A stretch of 55,615 nucleotides of DNA, taken from contig CAZAXU010000007.1 in NCBI GenBank assembly GCA_964489245.1, positions 1 to 55,615 on the forward strand, given 5' to 3'. Numbering within the stretch: the stretch's first letter is position 1; each line of letters starts with the position of its first letter. Made by a program: the position numbers and the translations under genes. Of the stretch, positions 24,351-33,012 are shown piece after piece. The notes beneath the pieces are model-generated. The model searched no databases and had not been told where the DNA came from. It was given only the letters and a program-made list of their open reading frames with translations. This DNA comes from CAZAXU01 sp964489245 (GTDB taxonomy: Bacteria > Bacteroidota > Bacteroidia > Flavobacteriales > Flavobacteriaceae).

Positions 24351-25328
24351 ATGCTAAAAATCGGAAATCTTGAATTGCCGGACTTTCCTTTGATTCTTGC
24401 CCCCATGGAAGACGTAAGTGATCCGCCGTTTCGGATGCTCTGCAAAGAACATGGAGTAGATTTGATGTTCACGGAATTTATCTCTTCTGAAGGTCTGATT
24501 CGTGATGCCGTAAAGTCAGATCAAAAATTGGATATTTTTGAAACCGAAAAACCAATCGGTATTCAAGTATTCGGTCATGATTTATATTCAATGCTCAAAG
24601 CGGTTGAAAAAATTGATGCGGTCAATCCTGATATGATTGACATCAATTACGGCTGTCCGGTAAAAAAAGTAGTTGCCAAAGGCGCAGGAGCCGCCATGCT
24701 GAAAGATGTGGATAAAATGCTTAGAATTACGGCAGAAATAGTTAAACAAACCAAATTGCCCGTAACGGTCAAAACTCGTTTGGGTTGGGATGAAAACAGC
24801 ATTAATATTGTTGAAACGGCAGAACGCTTGCAAGATGTTGGCATTCAGGCAATTTCAATTCATGGAAGAACAAGAAAACAAATGTATGGCGGACAAGCGG
24901 ATTGGCATCGAATAGCAGCAGTAAAAAACAATCCGAATATGCATATTCCGGTTTTTGCCAATGGCGATATCAAAACTCCGGAAGATGCCTTGCGAATTCG
25001 TGATGAATTTGGTTTTGATGGAGCAATGATTGGGCGCGCCGCTATCGGAAATCCTTGGATTTTTGAGCAGATTAAATATTACTTTAAAACCGGAAAACAC
25101 AAAGAACTCCCTGATATCAAAGAACGCGTTGCCGTGGCAAAGAGACATTTGGATCTGGCAATCAGTTGGAAAGGAGAACGTTTGGGTATTTTGGAAACAC
25201 GCTCACATTATGGAAATTATTTTAAAGCAATTCCGCATTTCAAAACTTTTAGGATGAGATTGGTTACGGAAAATGATATTACGGAAATCTATAGGATATT
25301 TGATGATATTATTCAATATTATCGCTAG
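24351..25328 (+). CDS. dusB: tRNA-dihydrouridine synthase (DusB type)
   Basis: The 325-residue FMN enzyme reduces uridine to dihydrouridine in the D-loop of tRNA. It has the FMN-binding opening LAPMEDVSDPPFR (16-28), the catalytic loop DINYGCPVKKVV with Cys102, KTRLGWDEN, IHGRTRKQMYGGQADW, NGDIKTPEDA and GAMIGRAAIGNPWIF. GCPVKKV and the length fit DusB/NifR3. It lies between panC/ABC ATPase and panD with its own -7 element. Confidence 0.95.
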   Translation: MLKIGNLELPDFPLILAPMEDVSDPPFRMLCKEHGVDLMFTEFISSEGLIRDAVKSDQKLDIFETEKPIGIQVFGHDLYSMLKAVEKIDAVNPDMIDINYGCPVKKVVAKGAGAAMLKDVDKMLRITAEIVKQTKLPVTVKTRLGWDENSINIVETAERLQDVGIQAISIHGRTRKQMYGGQADWHRIAAVKNNPNMHIPVFANGDIKTPEDALRIRDEFGFDGAMIGRAAIGNPWIFEQIKYYFKTGKHKELPDIKERVAVAKRHLDLAISWKGERLGILETRSHYGNYFKAIPHFKTFRMRLVTENDITEIYRIFDDIIQYYR

Positions 25329-25475
25329 CCTCAAGTCAGGCGCGCTATGTCGTGTAAATCGGGAAGAATCTTATTGAAAGCAAGACAAAATTAACAAAAC
25401 TTGATACAATAATATACTTGATTTGATATCAGAGAAAACAGCCAAATAGGCATTAAAATATTTGTGGCATTATTC

Positions 25476-25508
25476 TTGACACAGATGTATTAAAAAAATA
25501 TATCTTTG
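25476..25508 (+). promoter_or_regulatory. panD promoter, start site close to the initiation codon
   Basis: TTG (25476-25478), N22, TATCTTTG (25501-25508) fits the Bacteroidota consensus in both sequence and spacing. The panD ATG (25513) starts 5 nt after the -7 element, about where transcription should begin, so the mRNA would be leaderless or nearly so. Confidence 0.65.
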
Positions 25509-25512
25509 CAGT

Positions 25513-25863
25513 ATGTTAGTAGAAGTTTTTAAATCGAAAATTCATCGTGTAAAAGTAACCGGAGCCGAGTTGGACTATATCGGAAGTATCACTATTGATG
25601 CCGATTTAGTCGATGCAGCCAATATGGTGGAAGGTGAAAAAGTTCAGATTGTGAATGTGAACAACGGCGAACGAATAGAAACTTATATCATCAAAGGAAA
25701 ACGCGGAAGCGGAGAAATTACTTTGAATGGTCCTGCCGCCAGAAGAGTACAAAAAGGAGATGTGATTATCATCATTACCTATACTTGGATGGAGATGGCG
25801 GATGCCAAAGGTTTTAAGCCGACGATTGTTTTTCCTGATTCGGAAACCAATTTGTTGCAATAA
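25513..25863 (+). CDS. panD: Aspartate 1-decarboxylase (pyruvoyl enzyme)
   Basis: The 116-residue proenzyme makes beta-alanine from L-aspartate for pantothenate. The self-cleavage site is Gly24-Ser25 (LDYIGSITID); Ser25 becomes the pyruvoyl group. Lys9 and the region NNGERIETYIIKGKRGSGEI with NGPAARRVQKGD (Arg and Gly residues lining the active site) match the family. The ATG at 25513 is the only start that keeps Gly24-Ser25 at the canonical position. The flippase-like gene begins 3 nt after its stop. Confidence 0.97.
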   Translation: MLVEVFKSKIHRVKVTGAELDYIGSITIDADLVDAANMVEGEKVQIVNVNNGERIETYIIKGKRGSGEITLNGPAARRVQKGDVIIIITYTWMEMADAKGFKPTIVFPDSETNLLQ

Positions 25864-25866
25864 TTC

Positions 25867-26835
25867 ATGAAAAAAGCCCTAAAAATAATTTTGCCGTTAT
25901 TGATAGGCGCCATTATCCTATACTATTTTCTTTCCGGTTTCACCTCTGAACAACTTGACGAAATCAAAAAAAATATTCTTAATGCCGATTTCAAATGGTT
26001 GGCAATCTCGCTGTTTTTAGGATTACTCAGTCATATTATCAGAGCACTTAGATGGAACTATTTGTTGGAGACATTGGAATATAAACCTAGGAAAATCAAT
26101 TTAGTGCTGACAGTCGGATTGTCTTATTTGTTGAACTTAATTGTTCCGCGTGCAGGAGAAATTGGGAGAGCTGCATCATTGGCAAAATATGAGAACGATA
26201 TTTCTTTTGACAAAGCCTTTGGAACTATTGTCGCAGAGCGGATGGCGGATATCATATATTTATTGCTGTTTATGGGCTTGGCTTTCTTTCTTCAATTCGA
26301 TTTGATCTATGAAATGATTCAACCGAAAATTCCTAAAAATCCTTTAGTGCTTGGAGGAGAAGCTGTTTTAATATTGGTTTTTCTTTATTTTGGATTCCAA
26401 TGGCTGAAAAAATCTGAATCTGTTTTTATTCGGAAGATTAGAAATTTTATCGAAGGACTTCTAGAGGGTGTAGGAAGTATTCTGAAAATGCCTAATAAAT
26501 GGTGGTTTATTTTGCAAACAACACTGATTTGGTTGCTCTATGTTGCCATGTTCTGGGTGGTGCTGTTTGCATTTCCCGAGACGGCAGGCTTGGGTGTTGA
26601 TGCCGTTTTGGTGTCGTTCATTGCGGGAAGTATCGCCATGGTAATTTCAAATGGCGGTTTTGGTGTTTATCCGGTTTTTGTAGCAGAAGCACTTTTTCTC
26701 TATGGCGTTTCCATGGAAACGGGAACAGCATTTGGACTCTTGATGTGGATTACACAAACCTTGCTTATCATTATTTTCGGATTGGTCTGTCTCTTTTTAT
26801 TGCCGATTTACAATAAGGATAAAAATTTGATTTGA
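25867..26835 (+). CDS. LPG synthase TM-region/flippase-like membrane protein (UPF0104)
   Basis: The 322-residue protein has about eight transmembrane segments and the family landmarks HIIRALRWNYLLE (about 54-66), NLIVPRAGEIGRAASLAKYE (95-114) and GTIVAERMADIIYLLLF (118-134), all typical of the lysylphosphatidylglycerol synthase transmembrane domain (Pfam LPG_synthase_TM, as in AglD and MprF N-domains). No C-terminal aminoacyltransferase domain is present. It probably moves a lipid-linked substrate across the inner membrane. It is 3 nt after panD and co-transcribed. Confidence 0.9.
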   Translation: MKKALKIILPLLIGAIILYYFLSGFTSEQLDEIKKNILNADFKWLAISLFLGLLSHIIRALRWNYLLETLEYKPRKINLVLTVGLSYLLNLIVPRAGEIGRAASLAKYENDISFDKAFGTIVAERMADIIYLLLFMGLAFFLQFDLIYEMIQPKIPKNPLVLGGEAVLILVFLYFGFQWLKKSESVFIRKIRNFIEGLLEGVGSILKMPNKWWFILQTTLIWLLYVAMFWVVLFAFPETAGLGVDAVLVSFIAGSIAMVISNGGFGVYPVFVAEALFLYGVSMETGTAFGLLMWITQTLLIIIFGLVCLFLLPIYNKDKNLI

Positions 26836-26877
26836 TACATTTTTCGTTGATAATTAATTTCTTCCCTCAAAAAATCT

Positions 26878-26885
26878 TAAATTTG
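26878..26885 (+). promoter_or_regulatory. Possible -7 promoter element of radA
   Basis: TAAATTTG fits TAnnTTTG and ends 15 nt before the radA start (26901). A TTG at 26847-26849 is 28 nt upstream, slightly beyond the usual limit. Confidence 0.4.
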
Positions 26886-26900
26886 AATTTTTAGAAAAAA

Positions 26901-28253
26901 ATGGCAAAAACCAAAAGCATTTTTTACTGTCAGAATTGCGGAGCGCAATATTCCAAATGGATGGGGCAATGCACGACCTGTAAACAATGGAATACCATTG
27001 CAGAGGAAATCGTGTCTAAAAAACAAGACAAAAATGAAATTATACTCCCGGTCGATACAAAAAAATCTGCTTTAACCAGATTGGTTGACATAGATACGGC
27101 AGAAGAATACAGAATTGATACAAACAACAAAGAATTAAATCGGGTGTTGGGCGGTGGCATGGTTCCGGGATCAATTGTTCTTTTGGGAGGAGAACCCGGT
27201 ATTGGAAAATCGACTTTAATGCTGCAAGTGGCACTAAACCTGCCTTTTAACACATTGTATATTTCCGGAGAAGAAAGCCCAAAACAAATCAGAATGCGTG
27301 CAGAACGCATAGGATTGAACAACAACAACTTAAAACTATTGTTTGAGACAAATACACAAAAAATTTTTCATATCCTACAACAAGAAAAACCGGATATTTT
27401 AGTGATTGATTCCATTCAAACTCTACACACGGATTATATAGAATCATCTGCTGGAAGTATTTCACAAATCAGAGAAACTACATCGGAGTTGATGCAATAT
27501 GCCAAAAAAACCAATACACCGGTTTTCATTATAGGACATATCAATAAAGAAGGACAGATTGCAGGACCGAAAGTTTTGGAACATATGGTCGATACGGTTT
27601 TGCAATTTGAAGGAGACAGGAATCATCTGTTCAGAATTCTTCGAGCAAATAAAAATCGGTTTGGTTCCACATCTGAAATCGGAATTTATGAGATGTATGA
27701 CAAGGGGTTGAGAGAAATAAAAAACCCTTCAAAAATATTAATCAGTTCACATGATGAAAATTTGAGTGGAACAGCAATAGCCGTGGCAACTGAAGGTTTG
27801 CGTCCTTTACTCATTGAAGTCCAATCATTGGTTAGTTCTGCGGTCTATGGTACGCCGCAAAGAACCACAACCGGATATGATATAAAACGCCTACACATGA
27901 TTTTGGCGGTTCTGGAAAAAAGAATGAATTTTAAACTGGCGGCAAAAGACGTATTTCTGAATATCACAGGAGGCATTAAAATCGATGATCCGGCAATCGA
28001 TCTTGCCGTAGCCGTAGCCATTTTATCTTCGGCAAATGATATGCCTGTTTTATCTAAATATGCCTTTGCGGGAGAATTGGGACTCACCGGAGAAATCAGA
28101 CCGGTTACCAGAATAGAACAACGTATCTCAGAAGCTGAGAAATTGGGATTCGGGCGAATTTATATTTCAGCACATAATAAAATAAATCCGATAAATTATG
28201 ATATTGAAATCGTTGAACTTAAGGAAGTTAAAGACTTAAACGGAATTGTTTGA
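26901..28253 (+). CDS. radA: DNA repair protein RadA (Sms)
   Basis: The 450-residue branch-migration helicase has a C4 zinc finger (C10, C13, C24, C27), Walker A GGEPGIGKST (96-105), Walker B ILVIDSIQTL, the RadA-specific KNRFGSTSEIG motif, and a Lon-protease-like C-terminal domain (GIKIDDPAIDLAVAVAILSS; FAGELGLTGEIRPV). It acts in recombination and replication-fork repair. The lipoprotein nuclease gene begins 16 nt later and is probably co-transcribed. Confidence 0.97.
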   Translation: MAKTKSIFYCQNCGAQYSKWMGQCTTCKQWNTIAEEIVSKKQDKNEIILPVDTKKSALTRLVDIDTAEEYRIDTNNKELNRVLGGGMVPGSIVLLGGEPGIGKSTLMLQVALNLPFNTLYISGEESPKQIRMRAERIGLNNNNLKLLFETNTQKIFHILQQEKPDILVIDSIQTLHTDYIESSAGSISQIRETTSELMQYAKKTNTPVFIIGHINKEGQIAGPKVLEHMVDTVLQFEGDRNHLFRILRANKNRFGSTSEIGIYEMYDKGLREIKNPSKILISSHDENLSGTAIAVATEGLRPLLIEVQSLVSSAVYGTPQRTTTGYDIKRLHMILAVLEKRMNFKLAAKDVFLNITGGIKIDDPAIDLAVAVAILSSANDMPVLSKYAFAGELGLTGEIRPVTRIEQRISEAEKLGFGRIYISAHNKINPINYDIEIVELKEVKDLNGIV

Positions 28254-28269
28254 TATAAAGAATTGATCA

Positions 28270-29091
28270 ATGAAAAAAATAATTGTTTTAATAATTTTGA
28301 GTTTATGCTTTTCTGCTTGTGAAAATGAGACAAAATTTGCAGACGAACCGGGTCGAAAGGAAATAAAGAAAATTGAACAATCCATTAAAAAAGACACATT
28401 CAATTATCTCCCAACATCAACCACAGGACAAGTCGTACACCATAAATACTATACGCTTTCTTATGATGAAGACTATGAGAATTCAGAATGGGTTGCCTAT
28501 TCATTATCTCCGAAACAATTGAGTAGGGCACAACGTCAGCGCCCGTATTTTATTCGAGATCCGGATGTGAAAACCGAGTCGGCACACTATAAGAATTATT
28601 ATCCCAACGGTTATGAAAAAGGACACTTGGTTCCGGCAGCGGATATGCGTTTTTCGGAGCAGGCTTTTAATCAAACATTTTATACATCAAATGTCAGTCC
28701 GCAAGACCATGAGTTCAATGCCGGTATTTGGAATGATTTGGAGAAACAGGTGCGCTATTGGGTGAAAAGATATGGAAAACTCTATATCATAACCGGAGGA
28801 ATTTTGAAAAAAAACCTGGAGCGCATCGGCAGAGAGGGGGTTGCTGTTCCTGATTATTTTTATAAAATTATTTTAGATAAAAACAACCCGAAGCATCCGA
28901 GAATGATTGGCTTTATCATTCCGCATAAAGCCAGTAAAGAAACCCTAAAAACTTTTATAGTTTCCATAGATTCCATTGAAAAAAGAACAGGAATAGATTT
29001 TTTTTCTTCCCTGCCGGATTCATTGGAAGAACATCTGGAATCAACCGTTCATCCCGAAGAATGGAAGTTTGTACATTTTGAAAGGTATTAA
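28270..29091 (+). CDS. Lipoprotein DNA/RNA non-specific endonuclease (NUC1 family)
   Basis: The 273-residue protein has a lipoprotein leader (FSAC, Cys17) and a beta-beta-alpha-metal nuclease domain (about 55-265). The active site reads YEKGHLVPAADM with catalytic His119, a variant of the usual DRGH (Glu-Lys in place of Asp-Arg). The metal-binding Asn region FNAGIWNDLE (149-158) is present, as is the beta-strand YIITGG. It would degrade DNA or RNA outside the cytoplasm. It follows radA by 16 nt. Its stop lies 3 nt from the nrdB stop once the flanking assembly duplication is removed. Confidence 0.92.
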   Translation: MKKIIVLIILSLCFSACENETKFADEPGRKEIKKIEQSIKKDTFNYLPTSTTGQVVHHKYYTLSYDEDYENSEWVAYSLSPKQLSRAQRQRPYFIRDPDVKTESAHYKNYYPNGYEKGHLVPAADMRFSEQAFNQTFYTSNVSPQDHEFNAGIWNDLEKQVRYWVKRYGKLYIITGGILKKNLERIGREGVAVPDYFYKIILDKNNPKHPRMIGFIIPHKASKETLKTFIVSIDSIEKRTGIDFFSSLPDSLEEHLESTVHPEEWKFVHFERY

Positions 29092-29143
29092 AAGCTATAT
29101 TTCAAAATCTTCATCATCCACTTCCATATCAATTCCGCCTACA
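29089..29143. repeat. First copy of a 55-bp duplication flanking an N gap
   Basis: These 55 bases are identical to 29244-29298. They include the nuclease stop codon and the last codons of nrdB (its stop here would be at 29095-29097). The identity and exact length point to two contig ends sharing one k-mer rather than a genomic duplication. Confidence 0.9.
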
Positions 29144-29243
29144 NNNNNNNNNNNNNNNNNNNNNNNNNNNNNNNNNNNNNNNNNNNNNNNNNNNNNNNNN
29201 NNNNNNNNNNNNNNNNNNNNNNNNNNNNNNNNNNNNNNNNNNN
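29144..29243. other. 100-N assembly gap, probably not missing sequence
   Basis: Exactly 100 N between two copies of the same 55 bp. If the copies are merged, the nuclease and nrdB genes converge with 3 bases between stop codons. Confidence 0.9.
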
Positions 29244-29298
29244 TAAAAGCTATATTTCAAAATCTTCATCATCCACTTCCATATCAATTCCGCCTACA
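29244..29298. repeat. Second copy of the 55-bp duplication flanking an N gap
   Basis: Identical to 29089-29143. It carries the 3' end of nrdB in its proper context, so this copy continues into the intact gene. Confidence 0.9.
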
Positions 29299-30386
29299 AC
29301 ATAAGAAGTGATTTCGGTTTCTTGGGGCAGAACTTCAACGGCATCATTGCGCAGCCAATGATTCATCCAGCTCAAAGGATTGGAAGTGTTTTCATAGATA
29401 GGCTTCAACCCGATAGCTTGCAAACGGTTGTTGGTCAACCATTTCATGTATTGAATAAGAAGTTTATCGTTTAGCCCGATAATAGATCCGTCCTTGAATA
29501 GATATTCCGCCCAACGCATTTCTTGTTCGGCGGCATCACGATAGAGTTCATAGACTTTGTCGTCCAATGAACGAATAACATCTGAGAATCCTTCGTCTTT
29601 ATTTGTGCGTAAATCTCTGATGATGCGTTGTGTCATTTTCAGATGTTCGTTTTCATCGCGAGCAATGAATTTGATGATTTTGGCATTTCCTTCCATTTTT
29701 TTATTTTCAGCAAAACTGAAGGCACAGGCAAAAGAAACATAGAAACGAACACCTTCTAAAATATTTACGGAAACCAAAGCCAGATATAGATTTTTTTTCA
29801 ATTCGTCTAAAGTGATTTCCGTTTCTCCTTTCATACCCATTTCTTGGGCTTGATATTTAATGATATTTTGGTAGAACTCATTATACTGTTCGGTTACGGC
29901 GCCGGCACGTTCTTCAATCATTTTATTTTCCATGATTTCATCAAAAATTTCAGAAGGGTCGGCATAAACATTTTTGATGATGTATGAATAAGACATGGAA
30001 TGTATGGTTTCAAAGAAGTCCCAAATAATAATGGCTTCTTCTACCTCGGGAATGGTCACTGCTTGTCCGAAAGTCAAAAAAGGCGAACGTCCTTGCACAC
30101 TGTCTAACAGGATTTGATATTTGAGATTTTCGGTGAAAATAAATTTTTCATGATTAGAAAGCTCGGCAAAGTCGTTGACGTCCTTGATCAGAGAAACCTC
30201 TTCCGGACGCCAAAAGAAACTTAGCATTTTTTGAGACAATTCTTCATAGAAAGGATATTTTTGAACATCATAACGTTGCAGGTTTCTTCCTCTGCCGAAA
30301 AACATCTTTTGTTCGGTGAAATCTATTTTGCAATTGTCATAAATAGACGGAATAAATTTTTCTGAATTGCAATTATCTTGTTTCAT
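29250..30386 (-). CDS. nrdB: Ribonucleotide reductase class Ia small subunit
   Basis: The 378-residue R2 protein holds the diiron-tyrosyl cofactor. Ligands and radical site are visible: Asp95 (LLDS), Glu126 and His129 (FFETIHS), radical Tyr133, Glu227 (SFAE), Glu245 and His248 (ARDENEHL). The Tyr is present, so it is a tyrosyl-radical enzyme rather than a Mn/Fe or Tyr-less R2c. The C-terminal tail (GIDMEVDDEDFEI) binds NrdA. Sequence resembles E. coli NrdB, not NrdF. It lies downstream of nrdA with a 239-nt gap, wider than usual in an operon. Confidence 0.97.
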   Translation of the reverse strand: MKQDNCNSEKFIPSIYDNCKIDFTEQKMFFGRGRNLQRYDVQKYPFYEELSQKMLSFFWRPEEVSLIKDVNDFAELSNHEKFIFTENLKYQILLDSVQGRSPFLTFGQAVTIPEVEEAIIIWDFFETIHSMSYSYIIKNVYADPSEIFDEIMENKMIEERAGAVTEQYNEFYQNIIKYQAQEMGMKGETEITLDELKKNLYLALVSVNILEGVRFYVSFACAFSFAENKKMEGNAKIIKFIARDENEHLKMTQRIIRDLRTNKDEGFSDVIRSLDDKVYELYRDAAEQEMRWAEYLFKDGSIIGLNDKLLIQYMKWLTNNRLQAIGLKPIYENTSNPLSWMNHWLRNDAVEVLPQETEITSYVVGGIDMEVDDEDFEI

Positions 30387-30455
30387 GTGTTTATTTATTT
30401 AATTGTAAATCAATTTATTATATTTTTTTCTTATCTTCCCTCTGGCTGAAAGCTC

Positions 30456-30477
30456 GGAGTTATCAACATTTAACTCC
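30456..30477. promoter_or_regulatory. Hairpin in the nrdA-nrdB intergenic region
   Basis: GGAGTTA (30456-30462) pairs with TAACTCC (30471-30477) around an 8-nt loop, 70 nt before the nrdB start. There is no T-tract on the minus strand, so it is more likely a leader or mRNA-stability structure than a terminator. The rest of this 239-nt gap shows only a short direct repeat (AACTCATAA twice near 30530-30550). Confidence 0.4.
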
Positions 30478-30625
30478 TATGAGGTAAATTATAATTTGTT
30501 AAAACAGTCAACCTATATCAAAGGCGAGAACTCATAATTTATAACTCATAACTTTCCGAACAGCTTTGCTTTCCCACGATTTGAATATTTTAGTTAAATA
30601 TCGATACTTGAAATTCCTTGATGAA

Positions 30626-32953
30626 CTAGACGGAACAACCTCCTCCCTCGCAAGAATCATAGTCGTCTAAATCGAGATCTAATTCCAGTTTTCCGAAGTT
30701 GAAAATAGGCTCCGTTTCACTTTCTTTTTTCATTTTTGCCAACTCATTACCCGAGTTGTCATTGATGTTCATATAATATAAAGTTTTCAGTCCATACTTA
30801 TAAGCAATAGCATCATGTCTGATTAAATCTTTGACAGGCACCTTATTGTTTTTATATTTTGAAATATCATAATATTGATTAGTGCTGATACTTTGATCAA
30901 GGAATTTTTGAAAAATAGCAATGAATTTTAGATACTCTTCGTTGTCAATATCCCATGCCAATGAATAATTTTCTTCATACTGTCCGTATCCGGGAACAAG
31001 TTGCTTCAGGGCGCCATACTTACTCATTTTGGCAATCAGTAGTTTACGCACGGGGTCAACACCCGGAGTTGAGTTGGAAACCACGCTGCTTGATGCTGCC
31101 GGAGGAATTGCACTCAAAGCGGAATTACGTAGTCCGTATTTTTTGACATTTTTGCGCAAGCTTTCCCAGTCCATTTCCAAATCGTTGGCAACAATTTCAT
31201 CAACGGCTTCGGCATAAGTGTCAATCGGCATGATGCCATCGGAATATTTGGTGCGTTCAAAAAGTGCACAAGCGCCTTTTTCTTTTGCCAGTTTATTAGA
31301 TGCTTGAATTAAGCCATATTGAAAGCGCTCCATATATCGATGAATGATTTGTTTTCCTTTGTCTGTGTCATAGTGTAAATTATTTTTTGCCAGAAAATGG
31401 AAAACATCGGAAACTCCGATTCCCAGACTACGCCTTGCTTTAGTCGATTTTTCAGCGGCAATTACAGGATAGTCTTGATAATCGATGAGTTCGTCCAAGA
31501 AACGTACTAATAGTTCGGTGAGTTTATCCAACTCGTCAATGCTTTCAATTTTTCCGAGATTGATGTTGCTTAAAATACACATGGCAATTTCCCCATCGGT
31601 TTTATTCACATCTTCTATGGGTTCTGTGGGCAAGGTGATTTCTTGACAGAGATTTGACATGTAGATATGATCTTTGAAAGAGCTGTGTTCATTAATATGA
31701 TCTGCGTTGAGAATGTATATCCTGCCGGTTTCATAGCGCTCTTTAAGCATTGCCAAATAAAATTGTCTGGCATTGATTTGTTTTTTACGCACTTTTGGAT
31801 TTTGCTCATACATTTCATAGAGCATCTCAAATTTTTTGTAATCATCACCATAGAAAGCATCATACATATCGCGCACTTCTTCCATGGAAAATAGAGTGAT
31901 ATCTTCATTTTTTCTTACGCGTTCTCTAAACAATTTATTCAAAGCAACGGAATAATCCATTCTTCTCACACGATTTTCATCGTTCCCTTTATTGTTTTTC
32001 AGTTGCATAAAAGTTTCAGATTCCCAATGAAAAAAGGGTAAAGTTGAGGTGGAGCTTCCTCCGCGAATAGCATTTTGAGTAAATCCTTTTGTAGTGGCTT
32101 CATACATTTTTAAAAAGGGAACCAATCCGGTATGAATCACTTCGCCATTACGAATATTGGCTCCTAATCCGCGAATACGACCAAAATTTAGTCCGATACC
32201 GGCTCTGCTGGCAATATAATAGCCTACTGCCGTGTTGGATTGTAAAATTGATTCTAAAGAATCGCCCACATCGATTAGACAGCAAGAGCTGAATTGACGC
32301 AAAGGTGTTCGCACGCCTGACATAATCGGCGTAGGAAGACTGATTTTGAAAGTAGAAACAGCTTCGTATAAATCCAGAACATATTTTTTGCGTTTAGCAG
32401 GCTCATATTTTTTGAACATAAACATAGCAATCAGCATAAAAGCTTCCTGAGGAGTTTCATAAAGTTCAAAAGTATTGCGATCTTGTAATAAATATTTATC
32501 TACCATTTGGCGCAATCCGGCATGCGTGAATAAATAGTCGCGTTTATGATTTAGCTTTTTTCCGAAATAGACAAGCTCTCGCTGTGTGTAGTCGTCTAGA
32601 ATTGATTTGTCATAGACTCCGCGGTAAACATTGTTTCTTACAAAATATTCAAACGGAATGGGACGATTTTGTTTAAATACTTTTTTATACAAATCACTCA
32701 ACAATAAACGGGCGGCAACAAATTGATAATCGGGATTTTCCTCCGAGATTAAATCCGAAGCCGATTTAATCATAATTTTTTGAATTTCTGATGTAGTGAT
32801 GCCATCGTAGAACTGAATTTTTGAATTGATTTCAATATCTGAAACCGAAACATTTTGATAGCCTTCACAAGCCCATTCCACCATGTCGTGAAGCATTTTT
32901 AAGTCAAGAGGCGCAGAAGTTCCGTCTCGCTTAATTACATTAATCGTTCCCAT
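30626..32953 (-). CDS. nrdA: Ribonucleotide reductase class Ia large subunit
   Basis: The 775-residue catalytic subunit reduces ribonucleoside diphosphates. It has an N-terminal ATP-cone (TINVIKRDGTSAPLDLKMLH, 3-22), the first redox Cys in FSSCCLIDVGDS (about 224), the active-site loop MSNLCQEITLP, the radical-path and substrate region GIGVSDVFHFLA, SAIPPAASSSVV, and the C-terminal redox pair CEGGGC that is re-reduced by thioredoxin or glutaredoxin. One ATP-cone is present, so activity is probably under dATP control. It is followed by nrdB. Its leader holds a promoter-proximal inverted repeat. Confidence 0.97.
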   Translation of the reverse strand: MGTINVIKRDGTSAPLDLKMLHDMVEWACEGYQNVSVSDIEINSKIQFYDGITTSEIQKIMIKSASDLISEENPDYQFVAARLLLSDLYKKVFKQNRPIPFEYFVRNNVYRGVYDKSILDDYTQRELVYFGKKLNHKRDYLFTHAGLRQMVDKYLLQDRNTFELYETPQEAFMLIAMFMFKKYEPAKRKKYVLDLYEAVSTFKISLPTPIMSGVRTPLRQFSSCCLIDVGDSLESILQSNTAVGYYIASRAGIGLNFGRIRGLGANIRNGEVIHTGLVPFLKMYEATTKGFTQNAIRGGSSTSTLPFFHWESETFMQLKNNKGNDENRVRRMDYSVALNKLFRERVRKNEDITLFSMEEVRDMYDAFYGDDYKKFEMLYEMYEQNPKVRKKQINARQFYLAMLKERYETGRIYILNADHINEHSSFKDHIYMSNLCQEITLPTEPIEDVNKTDGEIAMCILSNINLGKIESIDELDKLTELLVRFLDELIDYQDYPVIAAEKSTKARRSLGIGVSDVFHFLAKNNLHYDTDKGKQIIHRYMERFQYGLIQASNKLAKEKGACALFERTKYSDGIMPIDTYAEAVDEIVANDLEMDWESLRKNVKKYGLRNSALSAIPPAASSSVVSNSTPGVDPVRKLLIAKMSKYGALKQLVPGYGQYEENYSLAWDIDNEEYLKFIAIFQKFLDQSISTNQYYDISKYKNNKVPVKDLIRHDAIAYKYGLKTLYYMNINDNSGNELAKMKKESETEPIFNFGKLELDLDLDDYDSCEGGGCSV

Positions 32954-32981
32954 AGTTGTTTTGATAATTTTGATTTATTTC

Positions 32982-32999
32982 GTGAGACGGCTATCTCAC
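32982..32999. promoter_or_regulatory. Inverted repeat at the 5' end of the nrdA transcript
   Basis: GTGAGA-CGGCTA-TCTCAC (6-bp perfect arms) lies 6 nt downstream of the nrdA -7 element, i.e. at the probable transcription start. It could be an operator or a 5' hairpin. It does not match the classical NrdR box. Confidence 0.45.
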
Positions 33000-33004
33000 A
33001 GAAA

Positions 33005-33012
33005 CAAAAATA
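33005..33012 (-). promoter_or_regulatory. -7 promoter element of nrdA
   Basis: The minus strand reads TATTTTTG, an exact TAnnTTTG match, 52 nt before the nrdA start (32953). No TTG sits at -33. Confidence 0.5.

Noticed and set aside
29069..29311. Open frame running through the N gap
   Set aside because: It is created by the duplicated 55 bp and the N block; both ends belong to known genes.
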